In this document: positions 1 to 9,327 of the stretch, piece by piece
Numbering within the stretch: position 1 is the stretch's first letter
Layout of the letters: each line of letters begins with the position of its first letter
NCBI RefSeq assembly: GCF_036038375.1
Contig: NZ_CP107935.1
Span: forward strand, 2,790,001-2,854,000
Direction: 5' to 3'
Length of the DNA stretch: 64,000 nucleotides
Origin: Streptomyces sp. NBC_00414
GTDB lineage: Bacteria; Actinomycetota; Actinomycetes; Streptomycetales; Streptomycetaceae
Position numbers and translations under genes: made by a program
The notes under the pieces: model-generated
The model's input: only the letters and a program-made list of their open reading frames with translations
Told to the model about the DNA's origin: nothing
The model's database searches: none

Positions 1-163
1 GTGAAAACATAGAGGGTGAGCGTACCTCCAGCAGGGTTGCGAAGAGCGGCAGTTGAGGTGCACTCAGCCTCGGGCGGGACGGGGGCGGCCCTATCCTGGG
101 AGCAGTGGCCGCACGGTCCGTCGCAACGGCGGGACGTGCCCTGGGCAGTTGGAGGAGCCACGC

Positions 164-3100
164 ATGTCACGACCGCGGGTCATGATCAGCTGGGCGCACT
201 CCGATCGTTCGTGGACGAAATCGCAGACCTCCGCATGGAAGGACTCCGTGCGCGGGTTCGCGGAGCTGCTGTCCACGTCCGGCATCGACACGGAGCTGGA
301 CCTGTGGGCGGACCGGGACACCGATTGGACCCGGTGGGGTCAGCGGATGGTCCAGACGTGCGACATCGTGCTCATCGTCGCCAGCCACGCCTGGAAAGCG
401 CGCTGGGAGGGTTCCAACGATCCCCGCGAAGGCGCGGGCGTGGTCGTGGAGGCGGACACGATGAAGGGCATCCTCCAGAACGACCAGAAGAGATTCCAGC
501 GGACTTTCAAGGTGGTGCTGCTGCCCGGTGTCGAGGAGACGGCTGTCCCGAACGACCTCCACCGACTCCGGCGTTTCGTGCTCGCCGACCTGACGCCGAC
601 CGCGATCGAGCCCCTGCTCAGGAACCTCACGGACCAGCCCAGATACGAGCCGCCCCCGGTGCGACCCGTCCCCGACCTCCCCCCGGACCCCTTCCTGTTC
701 GTGCCCACGGGTCTGTCCGGGCATGAAGGACCGACCCGGGCGCAGGACGGCCCGCCCGATGCCGACGAGGCCACGAGGCTCCTCGAAGCGATCGTGGCCG
801 GCAGCGCGTCGGCCCGGTCCGTCGTTCTGCCGAAGACCATCCCCAGCATGGACCGGCTGGCCCATCTCACCGAGAAGCTCGCCTCGCCCATCGACCGCCT
901 GCCGTCCCCCGTCGTCATCGTCGGCGAGGGCGGATACGGCAAGAGCGTCCTGCTGGGTCAGCTCTTCGACGCACTGGCGGCCCACGACGACGGGAGCACC
1001 TGCACCGTGCTCCTGCCCTGCGCCCGGGTGCCGGCGTCGGCGGACCTGTCGAGCCTGGATGCCCTCGACCAGGCGTTGGGCCACGCGCTGACCGACTCCC
1101 GTACGTCGCCCCCGCTGTCCTCGGTCATCACCCAGCTGGCACGACACCGCCGGGTGCGGCTCCTCATCGACACGCTCGACCTGGTCATCAGGGAGGAGAA
1201 CGCCGACGACGCCTCCTACCTCCTGCGACAGTTGAGCCGCTCCTGCGATCTCCTGATCACATGCCGGGAAGAGGAATGGCACGACAACCTCGAAGGCGAC
1301 GGGGAACTCACGGGTTCCCACTACCGCATGCCCAGTCTCGGGGCGGACGACATCCGGCGCTGGGCGGAGGCGTACCTCGCAACGGCAGGCATCGACGAGG
1401 CGGCCAAGCGGACCTTTCTGGACAGCCTCGTCACAGGTCAGGACGGACGCAGGGTACGAGAGGTCTGCGCCTCGCCTCTGCGGCTGGCCATGGCGTGCGA
1501 GATCTACGCTCGGCTCGGGGGCATCCCTGAGAACTTGACGGTGACCCAGCTGTACGAAGAGCACTGGCACAAGCGCGTCGGGCGGGACCGCCACGGCCGG
1601 CGCGGCGCCGCGGCGACGGCGCAGGAAGCGGCGGCCGAGAAGCTCGCCGCGGAGGTATGGGCCTCCAGCAGGACGCGGTTCGTGGAATCTGTCACGGGCG
1701 AGGCGCTGTCGCCCGACCCCGGCGCGATGCGCAAACTCCTCAGCGAGGGAGTGGTGAAGAGGTTTACCGGCCGATACGCCTTCTTCCACCAGACGTACGC
1801 GGAGTTCGCGGTCGCCCGGCTCCTGGCGGGAGCCGGTGACGAGCAGGACCTCGCCCGGCTGGGAAAGGGGCTGCGCTCGGCCCTGCAGGCGTACTGGCCC
1901 ATCGCCCGGCACCTCCTGATGATGACGACGAGCGACGACCGCTACGAGACGCTCGCCGAGGCGGTGCCCCTGGACGATGTCGAAGGTGTCCGGGCGCAGT
2001 TGTACGGTGCGTTCAACCGGCGCTCGAGCGCGTTGGTCGCAGAGGTGACCGAAGAGGTCTGGAACATCTCTCCCGCGCTCCTGGTCGCCTGCGTCAAAGT
2101 CCTGAGGAACAGCCCCGAGGAATGTGTCCAGGAGTCGGTCGAGGTCTTGCTGAGGTGCGTGCGGACCTCGGACGCCAAGGACATGTCCCGGGTGGTGGAA
2201 ACCGCCGCGTCGCTGCTCGCGCCAAGTCCGCCGGAGTATCGGATGCGAACCCTTCGGCGAGTGCTGGACGGCCTCATCTCCAGGGCCGACGAACTGGGGC
2301 ACGAGTGTGTCTCCTCCGTCCTCGCCCGGCTGCTGGCCCTCACGGTCCGTTCCGGGGGAGCCGAGGCGGACCTGGGGCCCATGCTGGTCGAGGTGTACCC
2401 CGGCCTTCCCGAAGCCGCCCGCGCGGAGGTGATACGGCTGGTCGCCGGCAGCCCCGGGAACGGGCTGCTCGACCGCTCGCTGCTGCTGACCGCGCTGCGA
2501 TTCCCGTGCCCCAGCGGTGCGGTGGACAACGTGACCACCGTCCTGCTCCGCGCCTGGGAGGACCCTGTCTTCCGGGACAAGGCGGGCTGGCGCGACTGGC
2601 GTGCCGTTCTGAAGGCGGTCCACCCAGAGCGCTGGCAGACATGCCAGGTGCGGCTCGTCGCCGGACTCTGCCGGAACGAGGAGGTGGCCCGGGCCCTGCT
2701 GGCCGACCTGGCGGGGTCCGAGGACACCGCCCGCGACAAGTACACCAACGCGGCCAAGGCGATTGCCGACGCCGATCCGGACCTGGTTCGACAGGCCCTG
2801 TTGGGATTCGGCGACGGGCTCACCGCAAGCGCGCTCAGCTCCGCCTGCTCCGTGGCGAACCACCTCGCCGACGGACTCCGCGCCGAGGACCGACCGGAAC
2901 TGGTCGGCCTCTTCAGCCATTACGTCACCGCAGACCCACGGCGGGTCTGGCCGACCGTGATCAAACTCTGCGGCGACGACATGGACCTGCTGCGCGCCAG
3001 GGCGGACCAGCTGGACACCGTGGTCCAGGCCGCGGAGCGGGGGACGGCCGGCGCCCGCACGGTGCTGCTGAGCACCTTCGACGCCTTTCTTCAGTGCCTC

Positions 3101-4006
3101 GGCCCGGCTCAGATCGCGGAGATGCACGAAACCCTTCTCGCCCTGTGCGCGACGGACCGGGCCCGGCGGGCACGGCTGGAGAGCACGGCCGCCTTCCGCT
3201 CCGCGGAGGCCCGTTGCTGGATCCGGCGCGAACTCATGGACGGGAACGCGGGTGCCGCGTCGGCGGCGGCCAGAACCATGGCCGGCCAGCTGCACACCGC
3301 CGCCGTGACCGATCCGGACTCCGAGGCGGTCCCCTGGCTCGTCTCCCTCCTGGACTCGCCGCACTCGAACGTGGTCCGCGTTCTGGCCCGCGGCCTCGCG
3401 GACAACGCGTCGGTCCTCCCGCTACGGGACTCGTACGGCACGGATGTGCAGGAGCAGCTCGTGAAGTGGGCCACCCGGGACAGTGACGCGCAGGTCCAGA
3501 GCGCCCTGCTCGACTTGTTGGTCGCCGTCGAACGGTCGGCCGGCCTCGATCGTCGGCTGGCGGTCGGGGTGGTCGACCTGTACTTCGACATCCTGATGGA
3601 CGGTCTCGGTCCGGACGCGCCGCCGAAACGGAAAGAGCAGCTCCCAGCCCTCTTCCCCCTCTTCGGCAAGTCTTTCACCACGCTGGGCATCAAGTACCTC
3701 AGCCACGAAGAGCTCACGAAGAGAGTCGAGGACGTCGTCACCCGTATCGACGCGGGAAAGATCGCCGGGCGGTCGGTCCGTGCCCTCGCCTCGCTGCTCG
3801 TACCCCTCGCGCGGAGGTACCCGCAGGTGCTGTCCAGGCTGGAGCAGCTCTGGCCGCGGATGCCGGCCGGCAACAGGCAGGCGACCGCCGAATGCTTCTT
3901 CCAGATCGAGCGGGGTTCGCCCGGTACGCGCAGCCTGGCCCTGGCCCGACGCCCGGACTGCCCGCTGGACACGGCCAACTACATTCATGGCAAGTTCGGC
4001 GGGTGA
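164..4006 (+). CDS. SEFIR-domain STAND NTPase with C-terminal helical repeats (putative defence/cell-death sensor)
   Basis: The 1280-residue protein begins at ATG 164, 7 bases after a GGAGGAG ribosome site; an in-frame start at 53 lacks such a site. Residues 1-150 resemble a SEFIR/TIR-like domain (VMISWAHSDRSW near the start, then a WxxxV..CDIVLIVAS segment). A P-loop GEGGYGKS lies near residue 254 and a Walker B-like LLIDTLD near 332, followed by a winged-helix-like segment ending in FFHQTYAEFAVARLL, typical of NACHT/STAND NTPases. From about residue 620 to the end the sequence is alpha-helical with HEAT/ARM-like periodicity. Such proteins generally use the C-terminal repeats to sense a ligand and the N-terminal SEFIR/TIR-type domain as effector. 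No partner gene follows, so it probably works alone. The antiphage role is inferred from architecture only; a signalling role in development is the alternative. Confidence 0.8.
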   Translation: MSRPRVMISWAHSDRSWTKSQTSAWKDSVRGFAELLSTSGIDTELDLWADRDTDWTRWGQRMVQTCDIVLIVASHAWKARWEGSNDPREGAGVVVEADTMKGILQNDQKRFQRTFKVVLLPGVEETAVPNDLHRLRRFVLADLTPTAIEPLLRNLTDQPRYEPPPVRPVPDLPPDPFLFVPTGLSGHEGPTRAQDGPPDADEATRLLEAIVAGSASARSVVLPKTIPSMDRLAHLTEKLASPIDRLPSPVVIVGEGGYGKSVLLGQLFDALAAHDDGSTCTVLLPCARVPASADLSSLDALDQALGHALTDSRTSPPLSSVITQLARHRRVRLLIDTLDLVIREENADDASYLLRQLSRSCDLLITCREEEWHDNLEGDGELTGSHYRMPSLGADDIRRWAEAYLATAGIDEAAKRTFLDSLVTGQDGRRVREVCASPLRLAMACEIYARLGGIPENLTVTQLYEEHWHKRVGRDRHGRRGAAATAQEAAAEKLAAEVWASSRTRFVESVTGEALSPDPGAMRKLLSEGVVKRFTGRYAFFHQTYAEFAVARLLAGAGDEQDLARLGKGLRSALQAYWPIARHLLMMTTSDDRYETLAEAVPLDDVEGVRAQLYGAFNRRSSALVAEVTEEVWNISPALLVACVKVLRNSPEECVQESVEVLLRCVRTSDAKDMSRVVETAASLLAPSPPEYRMRTLRRVLDGLISRADELGHECVSSVLARLLALTVRSGGAEADLGPMLVEVYPGLPEAARAEVIRLVAGSPGNGLLDRSLLLTALRFPCPSGAVDNVTTVLLRAWEDPVFRDKAGWRDWRAVLKAVHPERWQTCQVRLVAGLCRNEEVARALLADLAGSEDTARDKYTNAAKAIADADPDLVRQALLGFGDGLTASALSSACSVANHLADGLRAEDRPELVGLFSHYVTADPRRVWPTVIKLCGDDMDLLRARADQLDTVVQAAERGTAGARTVLLSTFDAFLQCLGPAQIAEMHETLLALCATDRARRARLESTAAFRSAEARCWIRRELMDGNAGAASAAARTMAGQLHTAAVTDPDSEAVPWLVSLLDSPHSNVVRVLARGLADNASVLPLRDSYGTDVQEQLVKWATRDSDAQVQSALLDLLVAVERSAGLDRRLAVGVVDLYFDILMDGLGPDAPPKRKEQLPALFPLFGKSFTTLGIKYLSHEELTKRVEDVVTRIDAGKIAGRSVRALASLLVPLARRYPQVLSRLEQLWPRMPAGNRQATAECFFQIERGSPGTRSLALARRPDCPLDTANYIHGKFGG

Positions 4007-4086
4007 TCTCGGCAGCGACCCACACTCGTGCTGCCAGGTCGGGCGCGGTCGATTCTTTCCCAAATCTTTTACTCAAAAGGGGCAAC

Positions 4087-4197
4087 AAGAAGGAGTACAT
4101 TGTCAGCGGAGTATTCGTCTCCGGGCCGGTGACGATGGTTCTTCACCGGGCGTACGACAAGTATTCGCTGAGAATCCTCGGAGGCGCGGTCGCTTAG
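4087..4197 (+). other. Possible short translated unit between the STAND gene and its terminator
   Basis: An AAGAAGGAG ribosome site at 4087-4095 is followed by TTG 4100 opening a 10-codon frame that stops at 4132. A second frame starts at ATG 4135 and encodes MVLHRAYDKYSLRILGGAVA before a TAG at 4195-4197. A strong hairpin follows at 4225. The sequence is less GC-rich than the flanking gene. It may be a leader peptide, a small peptide, or chance. I do not recognise the peptide. Confidence 0.2.
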
Positions 4198-4224
4198 GAG
4201 CGCCGCCTCGCCCAGAGACATGAA

Positions 4225-4253
4225 GGTCCCCGCTGTCATCGGCGGGGGCCTTT
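4225..4253 (+). terminator. Rho-independent terminator downstream of the STAND gene
   Basis: A 9-bp stem (GGTCCCCGC at 4225-4233 with GCGGGGGCC at 4242-4250, one G-T pair) with an 8-base loop is followed by TTT. It sits between the plus-strand NTPase gene and the convergent lipoprotein gene, so it may serve both. Confidence 0.65.
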
Positions 4254-4276
4254 GCTCCGTGCGCGCTCCACCGGCG

Positions 4277-4603
4277 CTAGCACATGAGCTGTTCAGACTT
4301 TTCCTTGTACTCCTGCATTTCGTTCGCCGTGTAGTTCGCTTCCTTGAGGTCCTGCATCAGTGACGCCGTGTCGCCGCACAGACGCAGACGCTGCCCATCA
4401 AGGTAGGACTCGACGCCTTCAGCGGTCAGCTCTTCCAGGGACCGCTTGACCTCGTCGCTCTTCTCGTGCGCGTAGGAGAACTCGATCCATTCCTTTTCCT
4501 GGCTGGACAGGCGGGATGTGTCGACAGCCGTGCCGCCTCCCCCGCAGGAGGTGGCCATAAAGGTGCATGCCACCACCACGAGACATATGCGCGCTATCTT
4601 CAC
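4277..4603 (-). CDS. Small secreted lipoprotein, function unknown
   Basis: The likely start is GTG at 4603, which follows GAGAAGAGG on the minus strand; the product has 108 residues. The first 20 residues form a lipoprotein signal: KIAR, then a hydrophobic stretch ICLVVVACTFMATSC with the lipobox cysteine at position 20. The mature part is acidic and helical, with two further cysteines (in LCGDT and the C-terminal LMC) that could form a disulfide outside the membrane. I do not recognise the family. An in-frame ATG at 4669 would add a charged extension ahead of the signal and is less likely. Confidence 0.65.
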   Translation of the reverse strand: MKIARICLVVVACTFMATSCGGGGTAVDTSRLSSQEKEWIEFSYAHEKSDEVKRSLEELTAEGVESYLDGQRLRLCGDTASLMQDLKEANYTANEMQEYKEKSEQLMC

Positions 4604-4715
4604 AACGCCCTCTTCTCTGTGAACCACCAGGAAGCGCATTTTATCGCACGCGCACGCCGATCGTTTCAATGCAAACGTCCTGATTGACGCTGTTCGCGTT
4701 ATGCGTCCTGCGCTG

Positions 4716-5114
4716 TCAGGAACGCGTCCTCGGCATCTCGGCGAGGGAAGCCAAACCGCACAGCCCCGCGAACAGGGAAATGTACAGGCCGGTGGCCAGG
4801 TCGCTGACGTTGCCTTCCTCGACGAGTTTGCCGCCGATGCGCCACCAGGCCACGAAGCCGACCACGACGAGCAGATGGTTGCCGCGCTCCCTCAGCAGCC
4901 GCATGCCCGCCCACAGGAGTACCGGCATCGACAGAAGACCGACGATCCCCGCCAGCAGACCTTCCAGCCACCCTGCGCCCATGGCGTCGCCGCTGGCCCG
5001 GGACACGTCGTCCGACCACTCCCACAGAGAGGTCCACATCTCGTAGCAGGCGGCTGCCGCCAGTGCCGACAGCAGTGTGCCCTTCACTCCGCGGAAGACC
5101 CTGGCCCTCGTCAT
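4716..5114 (-). CDS. Four-helix integral membrane protein, function unknown
   Basis: The 132-residue product starts at ATG 5114. Four hydrophobic segments are visible at about residues 10-28, 47-70, 78-92 and 105-125, separated by short polar loops. No catalytic motif is recognisable. It lies on the same strand as the lipoprotein gene (112 bases downstream) and the large SGNH protein gene upstream, but a hairpin at 5141-5172 separates it from the latter. A role in the envelope is suggested only by the membrane segments. Confidence 0.65.
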   Translation of the reverse strand: MTRARVFRGVKGTLLSALAAAACYEMWTSLWEWSDDVSRASGDAMGAGWLEGLLAGIVGLLSMPVLLWAGMRLLRERGNHLLVVVGFVAWWRIGGKLVEEGNVSDLATGLYISLFAGLCGLASLAEMPRTRS

Positions 5115-5140
5115 GTCCTCACCGTTTCACAGGGAGCGGA

Positions 5141-5172
5141 CGCGGGCCTGAGTACGACTACTCAGACCCGCG
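5141..5172 (-). terminator. Hairpin terminator after the SGNH-hydrolase gene
   Basis: A 14-bp stem with one mismatch (5141-5154 paired with 5159-5172) and a 4-base loop lies 25 bases after the stop codon of the minus-strand gene ending at 5197. There is no clear T run, as is usual in Streptomyces. Confidence 0.5.
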
Positions 5173-5196
5173 CCCTCGATCGCGGCGCGGGATCGG

Positions 5197-8100
5197 TCAG
5201 TTCCCGGCGAGCGTGTGCTCCAGGGAGTCGGCGAACAGCCTGGCCCCCGCCACCTTCGGATGGAACGACTTCATGGAGGGTGCCACGTTGCCCGGCAGCC
5301 ACTTCACGTCGCGGTTGTCCGCCCTGGAGTGCCCGGACAGCACGATGCCGTGGATCGATTCCGGGTCACCGCAGATCGCCTTGCCGGCGAACTCGTCACG
5401 CGGGTCGCTGAATACGGCGTTCGCGCTGTACCGGCTGTTGGCGTCGGCGACCGCGTTCGCCATCTCGGCGGCCACGTTGTCGGCCATCGCGTTCAGCCAG
5501 GGAGCCTCTGCCAGCCCGATGCCCGGTATGCACTGGCCGTTGCCCTCCAGCAGCCGCGGATAACCCATGAGCACGATCTTCGCGTTGGGCGCCCGCTTGT
5601 GGATCTCGTTGAGCGTGGTGACCAGACGCGGCCTGACCGTGTCGCGTGCCCATACCGGTGCCCACTCGTCGACCGGACCGGTCTCCCCGCCGGCCCCTTC
5701 CCCGGTGTCCGGATCCTCGTTGGGGAAGGAGTCGTCGGTGCACACCCCCTCCAGGCCCAGGATGCAGTTCCGGAAGATGTCCGTGAACCGCATGTCGTTG
5801 CCACCGACCGACAGGGTGACCAGGGTGGTGTTCTGGTCGAGGTACCCCTTGTCCAGCTGGGCGAGTTCGCCGTACTGGGTGTCGCGCAGGACCTGGAAGT
5901 AGCGGGCGCCCCCGCACGCGATGAACTGGAAGTCCATGTCGGAGTCGCGGTCGTCAGCCAGCGCTCCCATCGACTTCGACTGGCCCGGCAGCTTGGCCTG
6001 ACGCGCCCAGGCGTACTTCGAACGGTGGCACTTGTTCTCGGCGTCCGGCTGGGCCGAGTCGTAGAAGTCGGACTCCGGGTAGTAGTCGTCGCCGCCGTTC
6101 GTCGACGCGCCCTCACCCGAGGAGTAGGAGTCGCCCATGGCGACGACCTGGTTCTGCGGCTTGCCCGCCATCGGCTGGAAAGCGACCGAGTCCCAGGCGA
6201 CGTCCTCGGTGCCCGTGCCGTCGTCCGTCGTGTTCGACAGCGAAACGGTGGGCGTTCCGGTGAAGTTGAAGACGCCGATCGGCACCCAGGTGTTCGCCCC
6301 CACCCGCTGCGGCAGCGCGCGGTTCGGGCTCGTGGAGTTCGTACCGCCGACCTTGTACTTGGCCTGGCGGGTGTGCGCGCCGTGGTCGGGCAGGTGCACC
6401 CAGACCCGCATCCAGCCCCGGTCGGACTTGTTCAGGGTCCACGTGCCGGTGGTCTTCAGACGGCTGCCGTCGGTGGTGCCCTCCTTGTTGGTGTGGGTGA
6501 ACCAGAAGTGGTTGTCGTAGGCGGCGCCCAGCTGGTGCAGGTCGATACGTGCCGAGGCGGAGCCGAAGTCCAGGTTGAACGAGCCCGCCGAGGACACGCT
6601 CCCGCAGGAGCGGAGATCGGAACCGGCCGGAACTGTCCCGTCGGCCAGGTCGTCGACGATGTACGTCCCCGAGGGCAGGTCGGCGGAGCATTTCGGCGGG
6701 TAGGAATTGGCGTCCGCCTGCTCGGGATAGGTCTCGTCGAACCGGTGGATGGCGTTGCCGCACTGGGCGGCGGTCGTGCAGCTCTTCCACGTGGCCGCCT
6801 TGGTGTACCAGCACTTCAGGTACAGCGGATCCGACTCGTTCGGGTCGCCCGGCAGCAGGCAGGGGCCGCCGCCGGTGTCGTTGCTCGCGCCTGTGCTGAT
6901 CTTCGACGGGTCGCAGTCGTTGCTGCTGTCGCAGAACAGTCCGATCGGCGGCTTCGACGTGGTGCGGTAGGCGTTGCTGTTCCACCACGCCTGGCGGTAG
7001 CCCGCCTTGAAGTCGCCGGGCGCGAACATCGCCGACAGGGGGCGTGCGGACCAGCCGATGACCTTCTCCTGGTACGGCCAGTTCTGCGGGCTCGCGGCGT
7101 GGCTGTAGTCGTCGGCGCCTGCGGCGTCCTCCAGGAAGGGAGTGCGGTTCTCCTTCCACAGCGGGTTGGCCGGGTTGTTCGTCCAGCCCAGGCCCCACTT
7201 GCCGGAGTTGCCGCCGGCCTCCGACTTCGGGTGATAGCCGGTGTTGTACGACCAGAGGGCCGCGAACCAGTTCTCGATGTACTTCGGGTGGCCGTCGTTG
7301 ATGACGACCCCGTCGGCCCGGGTCTGGTTCCACTTCTCGATGAGGATGTTGACGCCGGCCGCGATGTTCGCGGCGTAGTCGAGCGCGACGGCCTCCTGCT
7401 GCGTGGTCGTCATCGTCGGCTGGCCCTTGCCCGGCAGCCGCATGCCGTCGGTGACCTGGGTGACGCCGTAACCGCAGTCCGACTTCGACCAGTCGATGGC
7501 CCATGGGTCGGCCTGCGAACCGTCGGCCGAGTACTTGACGCCGTAGAAGTTGCCGATCAGTGAGTTGGCCGTGACACCCGGCACGGCGTAGCGGGTCGCC
7601 TGCCACATGTTCGACTCCTGCGCGGTGATGCCCAGCATCACCTGAGCCGGTATGTGCCAGTCCGCGCCGCTTCCGCCGCTCAGCGAGGCCAGCGGGAACA
7701 GAGTCTGCGGGGCGTACGCCGACATCCCGGTGTTCTTCCAGTTCGCCGGCCGGGTGGCGCCACTGTTGAGCTTGCCGACGATGGCCTGGTCCACGGCCCA
7801 CTCGATCTGCCGCGGGGTCGGCTGGAACGCCTGCTTCTTCGCGTTGTTGCGGGGTACGGAGCAGGTGCGGTCGTCGTCCACGGGCGAGGCCTGCGCCGAC
7901 ACGTCACCGGACACCGCGGCCTTCGCGGCCAGCGCGGGACTCGCGGAGGTCGCGGCCCGTCGGGCGCTCGCGCCGCCGATGACGTCACCGGGCGCGGCGT
8001 CCAGCACGATCGACTTCGCGGTGTCCAGGGCCTTCACGGTGATCCGCGCGGGCCGGGCCGAGAAGGAGTCCTTCTGCGAGATGCGCGAGTCCTTGCCGTC

Positions 8101-9237
8101 CGCCCACGCCGTGGTCAGCGCGGCGGCGCCGTCGCTGGAGATACGGGCGTCCTTCGGGATGCCGCCCGGGTTGTGGATCGAACTCGGCAGTGTGCCGCGG
8201 TTCTTGGCGTCGCCGGTGACGTACACGGCCCCGTCCGGTGTCCGGGCGAGGTCGAAGCGGGTGAGCGAGCCCTGTGCGAGCTGGGCGGCGCGCGCCTTTC
8301 CGTCGGCTGTCCTCAGGGCCGCGGTGCTGACGCGGGAGACGGCTGCCTGACCGGTGGCGGCGGCCGTGCCGCCCGCCGCCTTGTCCACGGGCAGGCGGTC
8401 GATGAAGGTGACGCCACCGTCGGCGTCCGGCTTGAGCTGGAACGGCACAGCGTGTGTGGGGGCCACGGTCCTGACCGTCGTCCCGTCGATGCGCACGATC
8501 TGCTTGCCGCGTGCGGCGACGACGTGACCGTCGACCGGGACGGCCGAGGTGACCTGTCCGGCGACCTTCACCGTGTCCGACCTACCGGTGCGGGCATCGG
8601 CTGTGATCAGCCGGGTCTCGTTCTTCTTCGAGGCGACCTCGTCGGTGAACTGCGAGAACACGATGTCCTCGCCGGTACCGCAGCCCGGGGAGAAGTAGCC
8701 GAGTGTCGCCGTGAACGGCAGTTTGCGGACCTCACCGTCGGTCAGGTCCACGAGGGCGGTGAAGGCCCCGCGGCTCATGAGCTCAGGCTTGTTGGTGAAC
8801 GTCCGCGGCGCGTACGCGACAGCCGCGTACCTGCCGGATTCCGTCACACAGGCGTTGCCGATCCACGCGTCCGTCTCGAAGCCCGGCTCCGACAGCGAGG
8901 CGGCGGTCTTCCACCGGTAGCCGTCCTTCTCGGAGGCCACCAGCACGTGAAAACCCGTGCCGTCGCCCGATGTGGTGATGGCCCGGTCCGATGACGACCG
9001 GTAGCCCTTGCCCAGTACCTCGGTGCGCTTCGCCACGGGAACCGAGTGCGGTTTGGCACCCGGGCCGGTGCCGTCGGCGGAAGGCGCGGTCTTCGAGGAC
9101 CAGCCGTTCGCCGCCCCGGGCGGTACCGCCTCCGCGTAGGCCTGCGTGGTACCGACACCACAGGCCATCGCGATCGCGACTGCCATGGCCGCCGGTATGC
9201 GCGCGTGATTGAGGATGCTGCGTCTGCCGTGTCCCAA
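5197..9237 (-). CDS. Large secreted protein with lytic-transglycosylase-like, golvesin-like and SGNH/GDSL hydrolase domains
   Basis: I chose TTG 9237, 7 bases after AAGAAGGA; GTG 9264 in the same frame has no ribosome site. The 1346-residue product starts with a basic n-region and a signal sequence ending near TQAYA. Residues to about 440 are beta-rich. A lytic-transglycosylase-like domain follows near 490-700: TAQESNMW carries the candidate catalytic Glu (about 540), with GYGVTQVT and ALWSYNTGYHP as counterparts of the GLMQ and AYNAG motifs. A carbohydrate/golvesin-like beta domain lies near 880-1010. The C-terminal SGNH hydrolase has GDSYSSGEG (about 1034), GGNDM (about 1145) and SFHP (about 1325). 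It likely acts in the cell wall, cleaving glycan strands and an ester bond. The natural ester substrate is unknown. Confidence 0.85.
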   Translation of the reverse strand: MGHGRRSILNHARIPAAMAVAIAMACGVGTTQAYAEAVPPGAANGWSSKTAPSADGTGPGAKPHSVPVAKRTEVLGKGYRSSSDRAITTSGDGTGFHVLVASEKDGYRWKTAASLSEPGFETDAWIGNACVTESGRYAAVAYAPRTFTNKPELMSRGAFTALVDLTDGEVRKLPFTATLGYFSPGCGTGEDIVFSQFTDEVASKKNETRLITADARTGRSDTVKVAGQVTSAVPVDGHVVAARGKQIVRIDGTTVRTVAPTHAVPFQLKPDADGGVTFIDRLPVDKAAGGTAAATGQAAVSRVSTAALRTADGKARAAQLAQGSLTRFDLARTPDGAVYVTGDAKNRGTLPSSIHNPGGIPKDARISSDGAAALTTAWADGKDSRISQKDSFSARPARITVKALDTAKSIVLDAAPGDVIGGASARRAATSASPALAAKAAVSGDVSAQASPVDDDRTCSVPRNNAKKQAFQPTPRQIEWAVDQAIVGKLNSGATRPANWKNTGMSAYAPQTLFPLASLSGGSGADWHIPAQVMLGITAQESNMWQATRYAVPGVTANSLIGNFYGVKYSADGSQADPWAIDWSKSDCGYGVTQVTDGMRLPGKGQPTMTTTQQEAVALDYAANIAAGVNILIEKWNQTRADGVVINDGHPKYIENWFAALWSYNTGYHPKSEAGGNSGKWGLGWTNNPANPLWKENRTPFLEDAAGADDYSHAASPQNWPYQEKVIGWSARPLSAMFAPGDFKAGYRQAWWNSNAYRTTSKPPIGLFCDSSNDCDPSKISTGASNDTGGGPCLLPGDPNESDPLYLKCWYTKAATWKSCTTAAQCGNAIHRFDETYPEQADANSYPPKCSADLPSGTYIVDDLADGTVPAGSDLRSCGSVSSAGSFNLDFGSASARIDLHQLGAAYDNHFWFTHTNKEGTTDGSRLKTTGTWTLNKSDRGWMRVWVHLPDHGAHTRQAKYKVGGTNSTSPNRALPQRVGANTWVPIGVFNFTGTPTVSLSNTTDDGTGTEDVAWDSVAFQPMAGKPQNQVVAMGDSYSSGEGASTNGGDDYYPESDFYDSAQPDAENKCHRSKYAWARQAKLPGQSKSMGALADDRDSDMDFQFIACGGARYFQVLRDTQYGELAQLDKGYLDQNTTLVTLSVGGNDMRFTDIFRNCILGLEGVCTDDSFPNEDPDTGEGAGGETGPVDEWAPVWARDTVRPRLVTTLNEIHKRAPNAKIVLMGYPRLLEGNGQCIPGIGLAEAPWLNAMADNVAAEMANAVADANSRYSANAVFSDPRDEFAGKAICGDPESIHGIVLSGHSRADNRDVKWLPGNVAPSMKSFHPKVAGARLFADSLEHTLAGN

Positions 9238-9327
9238 CTTCCTGTCCTTCTTGAGAGAACACACCCGGGTCAGGGTGCGAGGAGTGGAGTTCCGGTGCCG
9301 CGGAGCGCGGCATACGCGCCGGTGGCG

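Noticed and set aside
167..3364. 1065-codon minus-strand frame opposite the STAND gene
   Set aside because: No ribosome site, no motif, and the plus strand has strong domain evidence. GC-rich antisense frames are usual here.
5215..7563. 782-codon plus-strand frame opposite the SGNH protein
   Set aside because: Val/Arg/Gly composition and no start signal; the minus frame carries catalytic motifs.
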